Counted from the stretch's first letter, positions 44,928 through 54,888 are shown. The stretch: DNA of 64,000 nucleotides from Polyangia bacterium (GCA_030429545.1 JAUIFF010000005.1:1-64000), one strand, 5' to 3'. Notes: generated from the sequence alone by a model not told the origin. Made by a program: numbers and translations.

Positions 44928-46775
44928 TTAGCGACGCCGGCGACGGGTGAGCCCCAGCAATCCCAGGCCAAACCCAAGGGCGAGGGCGCCGTCGGCCGGC
45001 GTGGCTTGGCGACAGCCACACCCACCTCCATCTTGATTGCCGCCAGTCGCCGAATCGGAGGTCCCGGTTGAGCCAGGGCCCGCAGTACCGGCAGTACCGG
45101 CAGTTCCCGCGGTGTCACCCGAGGTTGTTCCATCTGTGCCGGCAGTCCCATCGGTTGTGCCGCTTTCGCTGTCACCGGTGGTGCCGGTCGGCTCCGGAGG
45201 CCAACCGTGCTGGCTGTTCCACTGTTCGATGAGGTCGACGATGATCGGATCGTTGTCGACCAAGGTTTGCGGAGCACCTTCGAGGGCGATGGTTTGGACC
45301 TCGACGGTGTAGGGCATCTCGTCGCCAAAGTCGGGCCATGGCAAGCCCTGGGGCACAAAGATTTCGCGGTCAGGTGGAATCGTGACAATCCGGTCGTTGT
45401 CGCAGGTGATCGTCCGCGAGCCGGTAATCCGATTGTTGACGGTACCCAATGACGGGTTTTGGTGAAACATCGGATCCTCGGTCATCTCGCCCGGCGAAAT
45501 CGTGGTGTACATGCGGGTGAGGTAGGGCCAGGTGTCGAGTAACTGCTCGGCGTGCAAACCCGGGTCGATGATTCGCTCCTGGTAGGCCCCGCCAAATTCC
45601 GAGCCATCACCCCATGCATTTGCATCGATCAGATCGGGGAAGCATTCGAGGCAGCCATAAAACTCACCATCGGTCATGCCTTCGGGGATCGGCAGGTACT
45701 GGTTGAGCAGTGATTGCAGCAGCGGATGGTAGTAGTTACAAAAGTTGTCGAAGCACTCCATGATGCCCTGACCGGTCAGGGTGTTGACGGCATCGACCGC
45801 CTGCGAGCCGGCAAAGCCATCGGCAGCCCACAGCGGTGAGTGAATGCCAGCGCGGGGGACCACGGCCGAATCGCCGGCGTACTCGGTGACAAACGCATGC
45901 CCCTCGGCTTTGAAGGCATCGACCGCGAGGGTGATGAGCTCCTTGTATTGGCTGGCGACGCTGCCCAGGTTGAACCAGTCGATTTTGACGTGATTGACCA
46001 ACACATGCCGGTAGTTACTCGGGACCGTCCGGTTGTTGCCGAGGAAGAACGCACGGATTTCCATGTCCTCTTCGGCAGCGATACGGGTGAGACGAATCGG
46101 CACGCACGGCTCGCTGCCCTCGTACTCCAAGACCACCGGGTGGATGGCATCGACCTCGGCATTTTGCGTGAGCTTGAAGGCGACAAACTTGTAGTTCTCG
46201 TCGAGGTACTCCTGAAAGATCGGAGCCGCCGCCATGTCCTGTTGGTAGCCGTTGTCGGCCAGCCACATCATGAGTGAGTCGACGGTGCCACCCTCTAACA
46301 CCACCACATCAAAGGCGCCTACGGTTTCCTCGTGCACGACTTCAGGCGGGATGTCGTCGGTGTCGGTTCCGCTACCATCTCCGGTCGAGGTGACACCGGT
46401 TGGATCGCCGGTGGTCGGGTCCTCGGTTTCACCTCCGCACGGCTCAAAGTTGGTGTTGAGGGCGTAGGTGGGGACGGTTCCGGCGAGCAGGTTTTGAAAA
46501 AATGGGTCGGAACCGACGCGAAAGCTCGGGACCTGTTGGACGGGCACAACCCAGGCAAACTGGTCGGCCTCGGTGTTGGGGTTGTATTGAATTTGGATGT
46601 GGGCCTCGACCATGGGGCCGTCGATGACAAAGGCAATGACCTCGCCGGTTTGGTCGACCTGTTGTCCGGGGGCGTCGCAAAATGTACCACCGCAGGCGTA
46701 GGCGGGGGTGGTCGTCCACAGCATTCCGGCCGTGGCAGCGACGAGGGGAAGGGTCTTTAGTAAATGCTTATACAT
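44928..46775 (-). CDS. DUF2330 protein with MYXO-CTERM-like tail (copy 1)
   Basis: A 615-residue secreted protein. The mature part begins ACGGTFCDAPGQQVDQTGEV, the DUF2330 hallmark, and continues with IQIQYNPNTEADQFAWVVPV and FRVGSDPFFQNLLAGTVPTY. DUF2330 has no known function. An internal Thr/Gly/Asp linker interrupts the domain at about residue 110, and the C-terminal linker (GTAGTAGTAG) precedes GGGCGCRQATPADG, a hydrophobic helix and TRRRRR. The start MYKHLL overlaps a motif copy. It is a close paralogue of the gene 245 bases upstream. Confidence 0.9.
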   Translation of the reverse strand: MYKHLLKTLPLVAATAGMLWTTTPAYACGGTFCDAPGQQVDQTGEVIAFVIDGPMVEAHIQIQYNPNTEADQFAWVVPVQQVPSFRVGSDPFFQNLLAGTVPTYALNTNFEPCGGETEDPTTGDPTGVTSTGDGSGTDTDDIPPEVVHEETVGAFDVVVLEGGTVDSLMMWLADNGYQQDMAAAPIFQEYLDENYKFVAFKLTQNAEVDAIHPVVLEYEGSEPCVPIRLTRIAAEEDMEIRAFFLGNNRTVPSNYRHVLVNHVKIDWFNLGSVASQYKELITLAVDAFKAEGHAFVTEYAGDSAVVPRAGIHSPLWAADGFAGSQAVDAVNTLTGQGIMECFDNFCNYYHPLLQSLLNQYLPIPEGMTDGEFYGCLECFPDLIDANAWGDGSEFGGAYQERIIDPGLHAEQLLDTWPYLTRMYTTISPGEMTEDPMFHQNPSLGTVNNRITGSRTITCDNDRIVTIPPDREIFVPQGLPWPDFGDEMPYTVEVQTIALEGAPQTLVDNDPIIVDLIEQWNSQHGWPPEPTGTTGDSESGTTDGTAGTDGTTSGDTAGTAGTAGTAGPGSTGTSDSATGGNQDGGGCGCRQATPADGALALGFGLGLLGLTRRRRR

Positions 46776-46977
46776 GTTATCTCCGAGATGGTTCTTCGTG
46801 ATTTGTTCTACACGACCATGGGCCCAGGCCAGCCAACTTAAAGCAAGTAGAATTTTTTATAGTAGGGCCGATCGCTGTGTTTTGATTAGAACACACTTTT
46901 AAAAATCAGCATACGCGACTTCGGGGTAAATGTATTGATGATCCGGTCGGAACGTTGAACCATCAATGTTCTCTAAA

Positions 46978-47001
46978 AAGGCGTACCCGTAGGTACGCCT
47001 T
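46978..47001 (-). terminator. Rho-independent terminator after DUF2330 copy 2
   Basis: Ten-base stem AAGGCGTACC/GGTACGCCTT with a four-base loop, followed by T-run on the minus strand, 20 bases past the stop at 47021. Confidence 0.9.
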
Positions 47002-47020
47002 ATTCAGGAGGTCGCCGGTG

Positions 47021-48778
47021 TTAGCGGCGGCGCCGGGTAAACGCCAACAGGCCGAGGCCCGCGAGGATTGCCAGCGCACCGTTTTCGGGGGTGGCCTGGC
47101 GACATCCGCAGCCTCCGGCGTCGGTTTGCCCACCCGTGCCCGAGGCGGAGTCGCTGTCGCTGTCACTGCCGCTCTCAACAGCGGGTGGCGGCCAGTTGTG
47201 CGAGGCGTTGTATTTGGCGAGGGCCTCGTCGATGATCGGGTTGTTGTCGGCGAGTACCTGTGGCGCGCCTTCGAGGGCGACGGTTTGAACCTCCATGGTC
47301 CACGGCATTTCACCGGCGAAGTCCGGCCAGGGTGCCCCATTGGGCAGGTAGACATCGCGGCCCGGCGGGACATTGACCACCGAGTTGCCGTCGCACAGGA
47401 TTGTTTGATTGGCAGTAATGCGGTTGTTGACCGTGTCGAGCGACTGGTTTTGATGGAACATCGGATCGACGGTCATCTCGCCCGGCGAAATCGTGGTGTA
47501 CATCCGGGTGAGGTATGGCCACTTGTCGAGGAGGTTGTCGGCACTGAGGCCCGGGGCAATCACGCGGGTTTGGTAGGCCTCGGCAAAGCCGGAGCCGTCA
47601 CCCCAAACGTTTTGGTCGATCAGGTCCTGGTAACACGACAGGCACGAATAAAATGTATCTGCATCGAGCCCGTCGGGGACCGGCAAAAACTCCCTCACAA
47701 CCGATTCGATCAGCGGGTGAAAGTAGTTACAAAAGTCGCCGTAGCACTCCATGATGCCCTGGTTGGCCAGGGTATCGATGGTGTCGACCGCGTTGGCCCC
47801 GTTGAACACGCCCGAGTCCCAGGCGCTGCTGTAGATGCCAAACCGTGGGACCACGCTGCTGTCGCCCGCGTACTCGGTGACAAACGCGTGGCCGTCGGCC
47901 TTGAACGAGTCGACCGCCTGGGTGATGAGGTCTTTGTATTGGTCGGCGACGGTCCCCAGGTTGAGCCAGTCGATTTTGATGTGATTGACCAACACGTGGC
48001 GGTAGTTGGTGGGGACGGTGCGGTAGTTGCCGAGGAAGAAGGCGCGGATCTCCATGTCCTCTTCGGCGGCGATCCGGGTCAGGCGAATCGGCACACAGGG
48101 CTCGGTGCCGACGTACTCGAGCACAACCGGGTGGATCGAATCAATACCGGCGGACTGGTTGAGTTTGAAGGCGGCAAACTTGTAGCCTTCGCTGAGGTAC
48201 TCCTCGAGGATCGGGGCTGCCGACATGTCCTGCTGGTAGCCATTGTCGGCGAGCCAGGTCATGATCGAATCGACGGTCCCCCCGTCGAGCACGACGACAT
48301 CAAACGCGCCGACAGTTTCTTGGTGGACGACCTCGGGAGGCTCGCCACCGTCGGTCTCGCCGGCCCCGGTCGTGCCTGTGCCAGGGCCTTCGGTCCCGCC
48401 AGCTGAATCAAAGCCGCCATCGTCGGAGCCGCCATCGCCACAAAACTCAAAGCTCGTGGTCAGCTGGTAGGTCGGAACTGTCCCAGCGAGCAGGTTTTGA
48501 AAGAATGGATCCGAACCGACGCGAAAGTCAGGAACGGTTTGCAGGGGAATGATCCAGGCGAACTTGTCGGCCTCGGTGTTGGGGTTGTATTGAATCTGGA
48601 TGTGGGCCTCGACCTTGGGGCCGTCGAGGACAAAGGCTACAACTTCGCCAGTCTGGTCGACCTGCTGTCCGGGGGCATCACAAACGGTGCCACCGCAGGC
48701 TTGGGCGGGTTGCGGAGCCAACAACACCGAGGCGAGGGAGGCCGCGGACAGGAGCGAAATGGGGTAGGTAAGTTTCAC
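47021..48778 (-). CDS. DUF2330 protein with MYXO-CTERM-like tail (copy 2)
   Basis: A 585-residue secreted protein, paralogous to the gene at 44928 along its whole length: ACGGTVCDAPGQQVDQTGEV, IQIQYNPNTEADKFAWIIPL and FRVGSDPFFQNLLAGTVPTY, and the same tail GGCGCRQATPENG, helix and RRRR. The linkers differ (SGSDSDSDSASG). I chose the GTG at 48778 (KLTYPISLLSAASLASVLL), which gives a clean signal peptide; an ATG at 48895 is in frame but adds an unlikely leader. The pair is a recent-looking tandem duplication. Confidence 0.88.
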   Translation of the reverse strand: MKLTYPISLLSAASLASVLLAPQPAQACGGTVCDAPGQQVDQTGEVVAFVLDGPKVEAHIQIQYNPNTEADKFAWIIPLQTVPDFRVGSDPFFQNLLAGTVPTYQLTTSFEFCGDGGSDDGGFDSAGGTEGPGTGTTGAGETDGGEPPEVVHQETVGAFDVVVLDGGTVDSIMTWLADNGYQQDMSAAPILEEYLSEGYKFAAFKLNQSAGIDSIHPVVLEYVGTEPCVPIRLTRIAAEEDMEIRAFFLGNYRTVPTNYRHVLVNHIKIDWLNLGTVADQYKDLITQAVDSFKADGHAFVTEYAGDSSVVPRFGIYSSAWDSGVFNGANAVDTIDTLANQGIMECYGDFCNYFHPLIESVVREFLPVPDGLDADTFYSCLSCYQDLIDQNVWGDGSGFAEAYQTRVIAPGLSADNLLDKWPYLTRMYTTISPGEMTVDPMFHQNQSLDTVNNRITANQTILCDGNSVVNVPPGRDVYLPNGAPWPDFAGEMPWTMEVQTVALEGAPQVLADNNPIIDEALAKYNASHNWPPPAVESGSDSDSDSASGTGGQTDAGGCGCRQATPENGALAILAGLGLLAFTRRRR

Positions 48779-49069
48779 GGTTAACGTCCAATCGTATGGT
48801 CCTATTGAAGCACGAGCATTTGGAGACTGTCCAGCAAAGATTTTGCTGGCAATTAGCCTGTAGAACGCTGCTCTGACATTGCTCGGCGAGGACACAGGGT
48901 GGCTCTCGGGTCATGTCCATGAGGGGGCGAGCCCCCAACCGTTGTTTTATGGAAAGTTGCCACACCCACCCACAAGCGGGCCAACGGTCCGGCCGGTTGG
49001 CATGGCCATGGGCGCGGGGCAAACGTTGCTTATACAGCTAGCGCCACACCAAACTAGTTGTGTGTACAG

Positions 49070-50428
49070 TTAACCGCCGCCGCGCTGGGACGCCTGCGAG
49101 CGAAACGTGTAGGAGCGATGGGCCAATACCCGCGCCACCCCACGGGCTCGCGGCTGGTTGCTCATGGCCTCGTGCGGCTGGTTGTGACGCTCGTCGCCGG
49201 GCGAAACAATCTCGAGTTTGAACTCGACACCGGGGGCGGGATCGATGGTCCGCAGGTATTGCAAGGTCAGCTCGCGGGCTTCGTTTTCGTCGCGGGCAAG
49301 TACCGACAGGCCGGTGGTGTAGCCCTCGGTATCTTCGGGCCAGTAGTCCGGGCGCTCGGGCGCGCGGGCCTGGGCCACCACCGTGAATGCGGTGACGCGA
49401 GCCGAACGGCCGTGGTCGGCCTCGTTGAGACAGTTGAGAATGTGCGGGGTAATCCACTCGCGTTGTCCGGCAATACGGGCGACATCGCGGCCCTCGATCC
49501 GTCGATGGCTTTGCCACAACGCCTCAAAGATCTCTTCGATGACAACGCTGCAGTAGGGACCGTTGCCGGGGTCGTGGCCAAATAGTTGCTCGAGCAACTC
49601 GAGCGCGCGGTAGAGCATGCGCAGGCCGGCATCGAGGTCGGCGTTGGGCCCAACAAGCAACCACGAGCCAAGTACGGCGAGGGTGAGGGGATTGTCGGGG
49701 TCGACGCGTCGGGCGGCCTCGAGGGTGTCGAGGGCGTCGCTGAAGCGACCCATGCGATGCAACGTGATGGCCTTGTTGTAGAGCGCCCCGGGGTGTTCCG
49801 GATCGAGAACCAGGCAGGTGTTAAACCGGGCAATGGCCTCTGGGTAGGACTCTAGGTCGGACAGGCAGATGCCGTGTTCGACGAGCAACTCGACATTGAC
49901 CGGATCTTCGGTCAGGTAACTTTCGTAGATGGCCTCGGCCTCGCGCAACCGTCCCTGGCGGCGCAACAAAGCGCCGAGGGCTGCGGTTGCTTCGAGCATG
50001 GGACCACCCTCGCCGGTCGCCCGGCCGGCCTGGCGGTAGCAGGCTTCGGCCTTGTCCTCATCGCCGATCCGCTCGTGCACCGCACCGAGGTTGTAGCGCT
50101 GCAGCGCCCCGGTCGGCTCTAAATTGAGTGCATCTTCAAATGCTTTTCTTGCACCTGCAAGATCCCCGACGATGTCGAGTGCATTGCCGAGGGCGATCAG
50201 GATGTCGCACTCGCGGGGAAACTCCGAGGCGGCGCGCTTGGCCAGGGTGACGGCGTGGGTGAGGTCTCCGGTCTCACACAGGCCGCGGATCCACATGCAG
50301 TACATCCGAATCCGTCGCTCCGGCGGCAGCTCGGGCTCCCACCAACTGCGCAGCAATCGAACGGCCGAGTCGGCGGCGCCCTGATCGAGCAGGGTGTTGA
50401 TCGTATCGAGCGGCGGCAAGGTGGACAT
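49070..50428 (-). CDS. TPR-repeat protein
   Basis: A 452-residue soluble protein built of tetratricopeptide repeats over residues about 15-300, for example ILIALGNALDIVGDLAGARK, RYNLGAVHERIGDEDKAEAC and LYNKAITLHRMGRFSDALDT. The last 130 residues are a separate domain with WITPHILNCLNEADHGRSAR, then YTTGLSVLARDENEARELTL, which resembles no family I know. It has no signal peptide. Likely a protein-interaction scaffold. I chose ATG 50428 with MSTLPPLD; the upstream region holds no closer partner. Confidence 0.8.
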   Translation of the reverse strand: MSTLPPLDTINTLLDQGAADSAVRLLRSWWEPELPPERRIRMYCMWIRGLCETGDLTHAVTLAKRAASEFPRECDILIALGNALDIVGDLAGARKAFEDALNLEPTGALQRYNLGAVHERIGDEDKAEACYRQAGRATGEGGPMLEATAALGALLRRQGRLREAEAIYESYLTEDPVNVELLVEHGICLSDLESYPEAIARFNTCLVLDPEHPGALYNKAITLHRMGRFSDALDTLEAARRVDPDNPLTLAVLGSWLLVGPNADLDAGLRMLYRALELLEQLFGHDPGNGPYCSVVIEEIFEALWQSHRRIEGRDVARIAGQREWITPHILNCLNEADHGRSARVTAFTVVAQARAPERPDYWPEDTEGYTTGLSVLARDENEARELTLQYLRTIDPAPGVEFKLEIVSPGDERHNQPHEAMSNQPRARGVARVLAHRSYTFRSQASQRGGG

Positions 50429-50719
50429 CGGAAAATGGGGTGCGCGTGGGCGTGGAGATGTTGTTACACGTGTCCAACAAAACTCGCAATCCACTGGTGA
50501 ATCGAGCGGCAGCTAGCGGGTGGACGCTGGTGCGCATCGTCCTGGGTCCATGCGACCGCGGTGCTGGGTAACCCATGAGTGGCGGACCTAGGTGTGCGCA
50601 CAAGTGGTCACAAAGGTGGAGCAATCGGCGCACAATCCTGGACTGAGCGGCGACCGGCCCGGGCGATGTGAGCAGTCCTACGAAGATCGGCTATCCCCTC
50701 GAGTCTCGCGCATTTCGGG

Positions 50720-51895
50720 CTACGCGAGGCGGTCGCGCAAAATTCCCGCGAACAGAGAAATCCCCAGGGGAATGAGCCCATCGTCAAAGTCGAAGTCGGG
50801 GTGATGGCACACGGGCGTGTCTTCGCCAGGTTTTTGGGCGCCGATAAAGAAGTAGGCCGACGGGACTTCCTGGGCAAAGTAGGCGAAGTCCTCACCCCCG
50901 GCCATCGGCAGGCTGGCATCGGAGACCTTGTCTTCGCCCACGAGATTGCCGGCGACCCGTGCGACGACCGCGGCACAGTCGGGATGGTTCATCACCACCG
51001 GGTAGCCCGTCTCGAGTTCGAGATCGACATGGACACCATGGGTGGCCGCCGTGCCATTGAGGATTTGGTGGAAGCGTTCGAGGACGCGTTCGGTGGCCGA
51101 GGGAAAGTAGCTGCGGATCGTGCCTGAGAGCTTGGCCGTGGCCGGGATGATGTTGCTGGCATCGCCGGCGTGAAAACAACTGACGCTGAGGACAGCTCCT
51201 CCGTCGGCCCCGAGCCCGCGGGAGACCGCAGTTTGCAAGGCGGTCACGAGGTGGGCGCCGGCGATGACCGGGTCGATACAAAGATGGGGCTGGCTGGCAT
51301 GCCCGCCCTTGCCGGTGAGCGTGATGTCGAAGTTGTGCACCTGGGCCAACATCGGCCCGGGCCGCACGCGAACTTCACCCATGGGATAGCCGGGCCAGTT
51401 GTGCAGGCCATAACACTCGTCGACACCCGCCAATGCACCCTCGGCGACCATGACCTTGGCACCACCCCCGCGCACGCCCTCTTCGGCCGGCTGAAACAAC
51501 AACCGAACGTTGCCAGGAACCTCGTCGCGGTGCCGGGCCAGCAGATCGGCAAACCCCATCAAAATCGCGGTATGGCCGTCGTGGCCACATTTATGGGCCT
51601 TGCCGGGGTGGACCGACCGATAGGGAAGATCGGTTGTTTCATGCATCGGCAAACAATCGAGGTCGGCCCGAAACGCGATCGTTTTTCCCGATTTGTTGGG
51701 GTGGAGGTCGGCCACCAGGCCAGTCCCGGCGCAGTCCCGGGGTTGATAGCCACGGGCCTCCAGCCACTCGCGCACGAGCTTCTGCGTGCGGACTTCCTCA
51801 AATCCGAGTTCGGGGTGCTGGTGGATATCGCGGCGGATCGCAGTGAGTGAGGGGTGTGCAGCAGCGATTTCGTCGGCGATGTTGTCCCAAAACAT
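50720..51895 (-). CDS. M20-family amidohydrolase (hippurate hydrolase-like)
   Basis: A 391-residue zinc aminoacylase or peptidase of the M20D subgroup. Motifs: RRDIHQHPELGFEE, FRADLDCLPMHE, HKCGHDGHTAILMG, QPAEEGVRGGGAKVMV and MAGGEDFAYFAQEVP, covering the metal ligands and catalytic Glu. Such enzymes cleave N-acyl amino acids or amide-linked auxin. No signal peptide. The start is ATG 51895. It is divergent from the C_GCAxxG_C_C gene with an 80-base gap that must contain both promoters. Confidence 0.93.
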   Translation of the reverse strand: MFWDNIADEIAAAHPSLTAIRRDIHQHPELGFEEVRTQKLVREWLEARGYQPRDCAGTGLVADLHPNKSGKTIAFRADLDCLPMHETTDLPYRSVHPGKAHKCGHDGHTAILMGFADLLARHRDEVPGNVRLLFQPAEEGVRGGGAKVMVAEGALAGVDECYGLHNWPGYPMGEVRVRPGPMLAQVHNFDITLTGKGGHASQPHLCIDPVIAGAHLVTALQTAVSRGLGADGGAVLSVSCFHAGDASNIIPATAKLSGTIRSYFPSATERVLERFHQILNGTAATHGVHVDLELETGYPVVMNHPDCAAVVARVAGNLVGEDKVSDASLPMAGGEDFAYFAQEVPSAYFFIGAQKPGEDTPVCHHPDFDFDDGLIPLGISLFAGILRDRLA

Positions 51896-51974
51896 GGGCG
51901 CCAGCGTACCGCACCGGCGGCGCGACTCGGGCGAATTGCGGCCCAGGGAGGCCGCCCGCATGGCATGGTCTGGT

Positions 51975-52481
51975 ATGGCAATCTCAGGCAACGGCCCTAT
52001 CCGCAGCAAGGCCCTGGTGTTGTATGACGGCAAGCGAACGCCCCACCGTTCCTGCGGGATTGCCCTGGCCGAGACGTTCGGCCGGCCGACGGCGCCCTAT
52101 CAAAGCCTGCGCCGCGGGGGGATTACCGGGCATGGGACCTGCGGAGCTGTCGTTGCCGGCCAGCTGTTGCTCGGCGAGTTTTTGGGTGATCCCGATCCCA
52201 CCGGCTCGGTTACGCCGGCATTGAAGCAGGCGATCTCGACCTACCAACAGCGGGTGGGCGACGAAGTCGATCGCGGGTCGAGCCCCGATCTGGTGTGCAA
52301 CAACATGACAGCGCCCCACGGCCCGTTTCGCGGCGAGGCCCGACATGCGTTTTGTACCGGTGTTGTCGGCCAGGTCGCGCAGGTTGTTGACGAGTTGTTG
52401 CGCGAGCACGGGGTCGAGGTTGCCGCCTCGCCGGTCGTCCTGAGCGATGGCACGGTGTTCGACCCCAATCAGAGTGTATGA
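51975..52481 (+). CDS. C_GCAxxG_C_C-like family protein
   Basis: A 168-residue soluble protein with SCGIALAETFG, RRGGITGHGTCGAVVAGQLL and later paired Cys (LVCNNMTAP, HAFCTGVVG). This resembles the C_GCAxxG_C_C family, small proteins with spaced Cys suited to a redox or metal role. The family is weakly understood. The gene starts at ATG 51975. A double motif copy overlaps its stop (52475 and 52495). It precedes the SIR2-pseudokinase gene by 190 bases on the same strand. Confidence 0.65.
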   Translation: MAISGNGPIRSKALVLYDGKRTPHRSCGIALAETFGRPTAPYQSLRRGGITGHGTCGAVVAGQLLLGEFLGDPDPTGSVTPALKQAISTYQQRVGDEVDRGSSPDLVCNNMTAPHGPFRGEARHAFCTGVVGQVAQVVDELLREHGVEVAASPVVLSDGTVFDPNQSV

Positions 52482-52504
52482 GCACGGTTGCTGGTGTCGA
52501 TACA
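52475..52504. repeat. Pair of motif copies 20 bases apart
   Basis: TGTATGAGCA (52475-52484) and TGTCGATACA (52495-52504) start 20 bases apart, the same spacing as the pair at 24144/24164. They overlap the stop codon of the C_GCAxxG_C_C gene. Confidence 0.55.
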
Positions 52505-52671
52505 ACGACCAGCGGGGCTTTTACGTTGGGGCCGTTCCCGGCTTTGCCTCCTGATGATGACGGCTCGGATACGAGCTAATTTGTAGTCTGATGTAGGATA
52601 ATTGCCGATATTTTGCGTCGGCCGCGAGGTTGCCCGACGATCGCCGCCTCAAACCACCGAGGCGGACCGAG

Positions 52672-54666
52672 ATGACCCAGATTCCCAATCATTTAATAGA
52701 AGCTATTCAGTCGGGCGACTGTGTGTTGTGGGCCGGCGCCGGGGTTGGGGCCCTTGCCGAGCGTCCGCAATGGAAGAAGATGTTGCAATGGATGATCGCC
52801 CGCTGTCCGCACCCGGCACGTCCGCAGCTCGAAGCATTGTTGGCCCAGGGTCGGCTCAAGACGGTGCTCAACGCGGTCCATCGGGCGCTCGGCAGCCGGG
52901 CCCTCGACGACCTCTTGCAGCAGCGCGAACGCGCCTCGGCGGTGTGCTCGACGGTTCCGGGCAGTGAACTGCTCACAGCGATCCCGTGGCGGGCCTGTCT
53001 TGCGACCACCGACGCTGGCTTGATCGGGTCGATTTTTGCCGAGCATGCCCCGGGCATCGAAGTCGATGTATCGACACATACCGCGTTGCACCGGCCGACC
53101 CTACGTGGGCGCGACCAACGTCTGCTGATCCTCAAAACGCCACCAACTGGCCGCAGCATGCGTGCTGACGACACCCTGTTTGAGTTGGTCGAAGAGTTGG
53201 TCCGCACCCGCACGATCCTGTTTTTGGGATTTGATGTCGACGACCCAGACTTTGCCCAGATCCTCGGATTGCTCGAACGGGTCGGTCGCGGGCGTCGGCA
53301 CGTCGCATTGTTGCCCCATATCGACGCCGCCGAGGCCGACGAACTCGAGCAGACCCACGGTATCGAAGTGGTGCAGGGGGGCAGCGACATCGTCCGGACT
53401 TTGTTTTATCTACAACGATCATTGTGGGATGTGGCGGCTTCCGAATCGTCGGCCGAGGCCCGTGGCTATGCCCTCGACCTCGCCCGTACCGTGCGCCCGG
53501 TGCCCCTGCGGGCAGACCTCGCCGTCGATGCTGGGCTCGCCTGCGAACTCAGCGAAATCGAATTGTTGCTCGAGCACCTTCCTGGGCTCGACATCATTGA
53601 TGTGTGTACAATGTTGCGGCTGGGGAATGTCCTGTTTGCCCATGGCAAAAAGGCCCATGCCCGGCGCGTATACGCCGAGGTCTTGCGCCGCCAGCCGGGT
53701 GCCGAGTATCGCCGCTACTGCCGGTTTAACCTGGCCCTGCTGGACTTTGAGTCGGGAGATGTGTTGGCGGCCGTCGACGGGCTGAGCGCGTGTGCGGCCG
53801 AAGATCGCAGCTGTGCCATGGTGCCGTCCGAGTTCGAGATCGTCGAGATCCTGCGGCGCGACGGGGTGCGGACCCGGCTCGGATGTGTCGCCCGCAGTGG
53901 GCGCGAGTTGGAGATTTCGGTGGCTTCGCTGTGCCGTCCGCTCGGAGTGTTGGAGCAGCGGCGGTTTTCCAACGAAGTACGCCGGGCGACACGGGTCAAG
54001 CACCCGGCGATCGAGACGGTGTTGGGGGGCTTTACCGACGGCCGTATGTTCGGTTTGTTGCATCCACAACAACCGGGATTTGTGCTCGCCGATATGCTGG
54101 CCGAGGGCCAGCGGATGGACCTCGACCAGGTGCCCGAGATCTTTGGCCCGCTGCTCGACGGGTTGGCCACCTTGCATGCGGCTGGGGTGCTCCACCGCAA
54201 CATTCACCCGGGGCAAATCACCCTGACCGAAGATGGCCCGCAGCTGCGTGGGATCGGGTTTTTACCAGTTTTCAGCTCGCGGCGACCCGCGGTGTTGACA
54301 GCTTGCCGCGGCTATGTGGCACCCGAGGTTTTGGCCGGTGCACCTGCGGGGCCGGCCGCCGACGTGTGGGCCTTGGCGGCGGTGATGTTCCGCTCGCTGA
54401 CCGGACGCGAGGTCGGTTTGACCAACCATCCGGCATCGCGGCTGCGGCCGGACCTCGACCCCCGTGTCGACCAGATCCTCGCCCATGCCCTGCACGCCGA
54501 TCCCGAACTGCGATTGTCTCCGCGCCGGCTCAAACGCGAGTTGGAGGCGGTCGTCAATGTCCCGCTGCTGCTCGTGTCGCGGATGGATCTCGCCTATCAC
54601 CGGGACAGCAAGCCGCTGGCGGTCGGCGTAGAAAACGACCATCCCGACCTGATGCCGCGGGCCTGA
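52672..54666 (+). CDS. SIR2-like, TPR-like and pseudokinase fusion protein
   Basis: A 664-residue protein. N-terminal SIR2_2-like domain (about 1-240): VLWAGAGVGAL (GAG 22-24), the TTN-like TTDAG (112-116) and LFLGFDVDDPDF (184-194). The usual KLHG motif is LKTPP (154-158), so the catalytic His looks lost. Helical TPR-like repeats follow (about 310-380). The last 270 residues are a kinase fold with HRNIHPGQI (508-516) for HRD, GIGF (527-530) for DFG and VAPEVLAG (549-556); catalytic Asp residues are missing. An inactive kinase and altered SIR2 suggest a sensor or scaffold. I chose ATG 52672. Confidence 0.75.
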   Translation: MTQIPNHLIEAIQSGDCVLWAGAGVGALAERPQWKKMLQWMIARCPHPARPQLEALLAQGRLKTVLNAVHRALGSRALDDLLQQRERASAVCSTVPGSELLTAIPWRACLATTDAGLIGSIFAEHAPGIEVDVSTHTALHRPTLRGRDQRLLILKTPPTGRSMRADDTLFELVEELVRTRTILFLGFDVDDPDFAQILGLLERVGRGRRHVALLPHIDAAEADELEQTHGIEVVQGGSDIVRTLFYLQRSLWDVAASESSAEARGYALDLARTVRPVPLRADLAVDAGLACELSEIELLLEHLPGLDIIDVCTMLRLGNVLFAHGKKAHARRVYAEVLRRQPGAEYRRYCRFNLALLDFESGDVLAAVDGLSACAAEDRSCAMVPSEFEIVEILRRDGVRTRLGCVARSGRELEISVASLCRPLGVLEQRRFSNEVRRATRVKHPAIETVLGGFTDGRMFGLLHPQQPGFVLADMLAEGQRMDLDQVPEIFGPLLDGLATLHAAGVLHRNIHPGQITLTEDGPQLRGIGFLPVFSSRRPAVLTACRGYVAPEVLAGAPAGPAADVWALAAVMFRSLTGREVGLTNHPASRLRPDLDPRVDQILAHALHADPELRLSPRRLKRELEAVVNVPLLLVSRMDLAYHRDSKPLAVGVENDHPDLMPRA

Positions 54667-54888
54667 TCGGCGCGCGCGTTTGTCATCGTTATCGAGCCAG
54701 GCCGCTCGCCCCTGGGCGAGCGCTGCCCCGGGTCTTGCAAATACAAAAATGGTGGGACCGCAAAACCGAACAGGCCGCGGCCTGCGGGGTTTGTAGTCGC
54801 CCCAAAAAAGCGGTCGAGATCGAGCCAAAATCACGGTTTAGACGTTCGCCGATTGCCGAACATCGGGTGCCTGTGCCACGCTGCCCGC

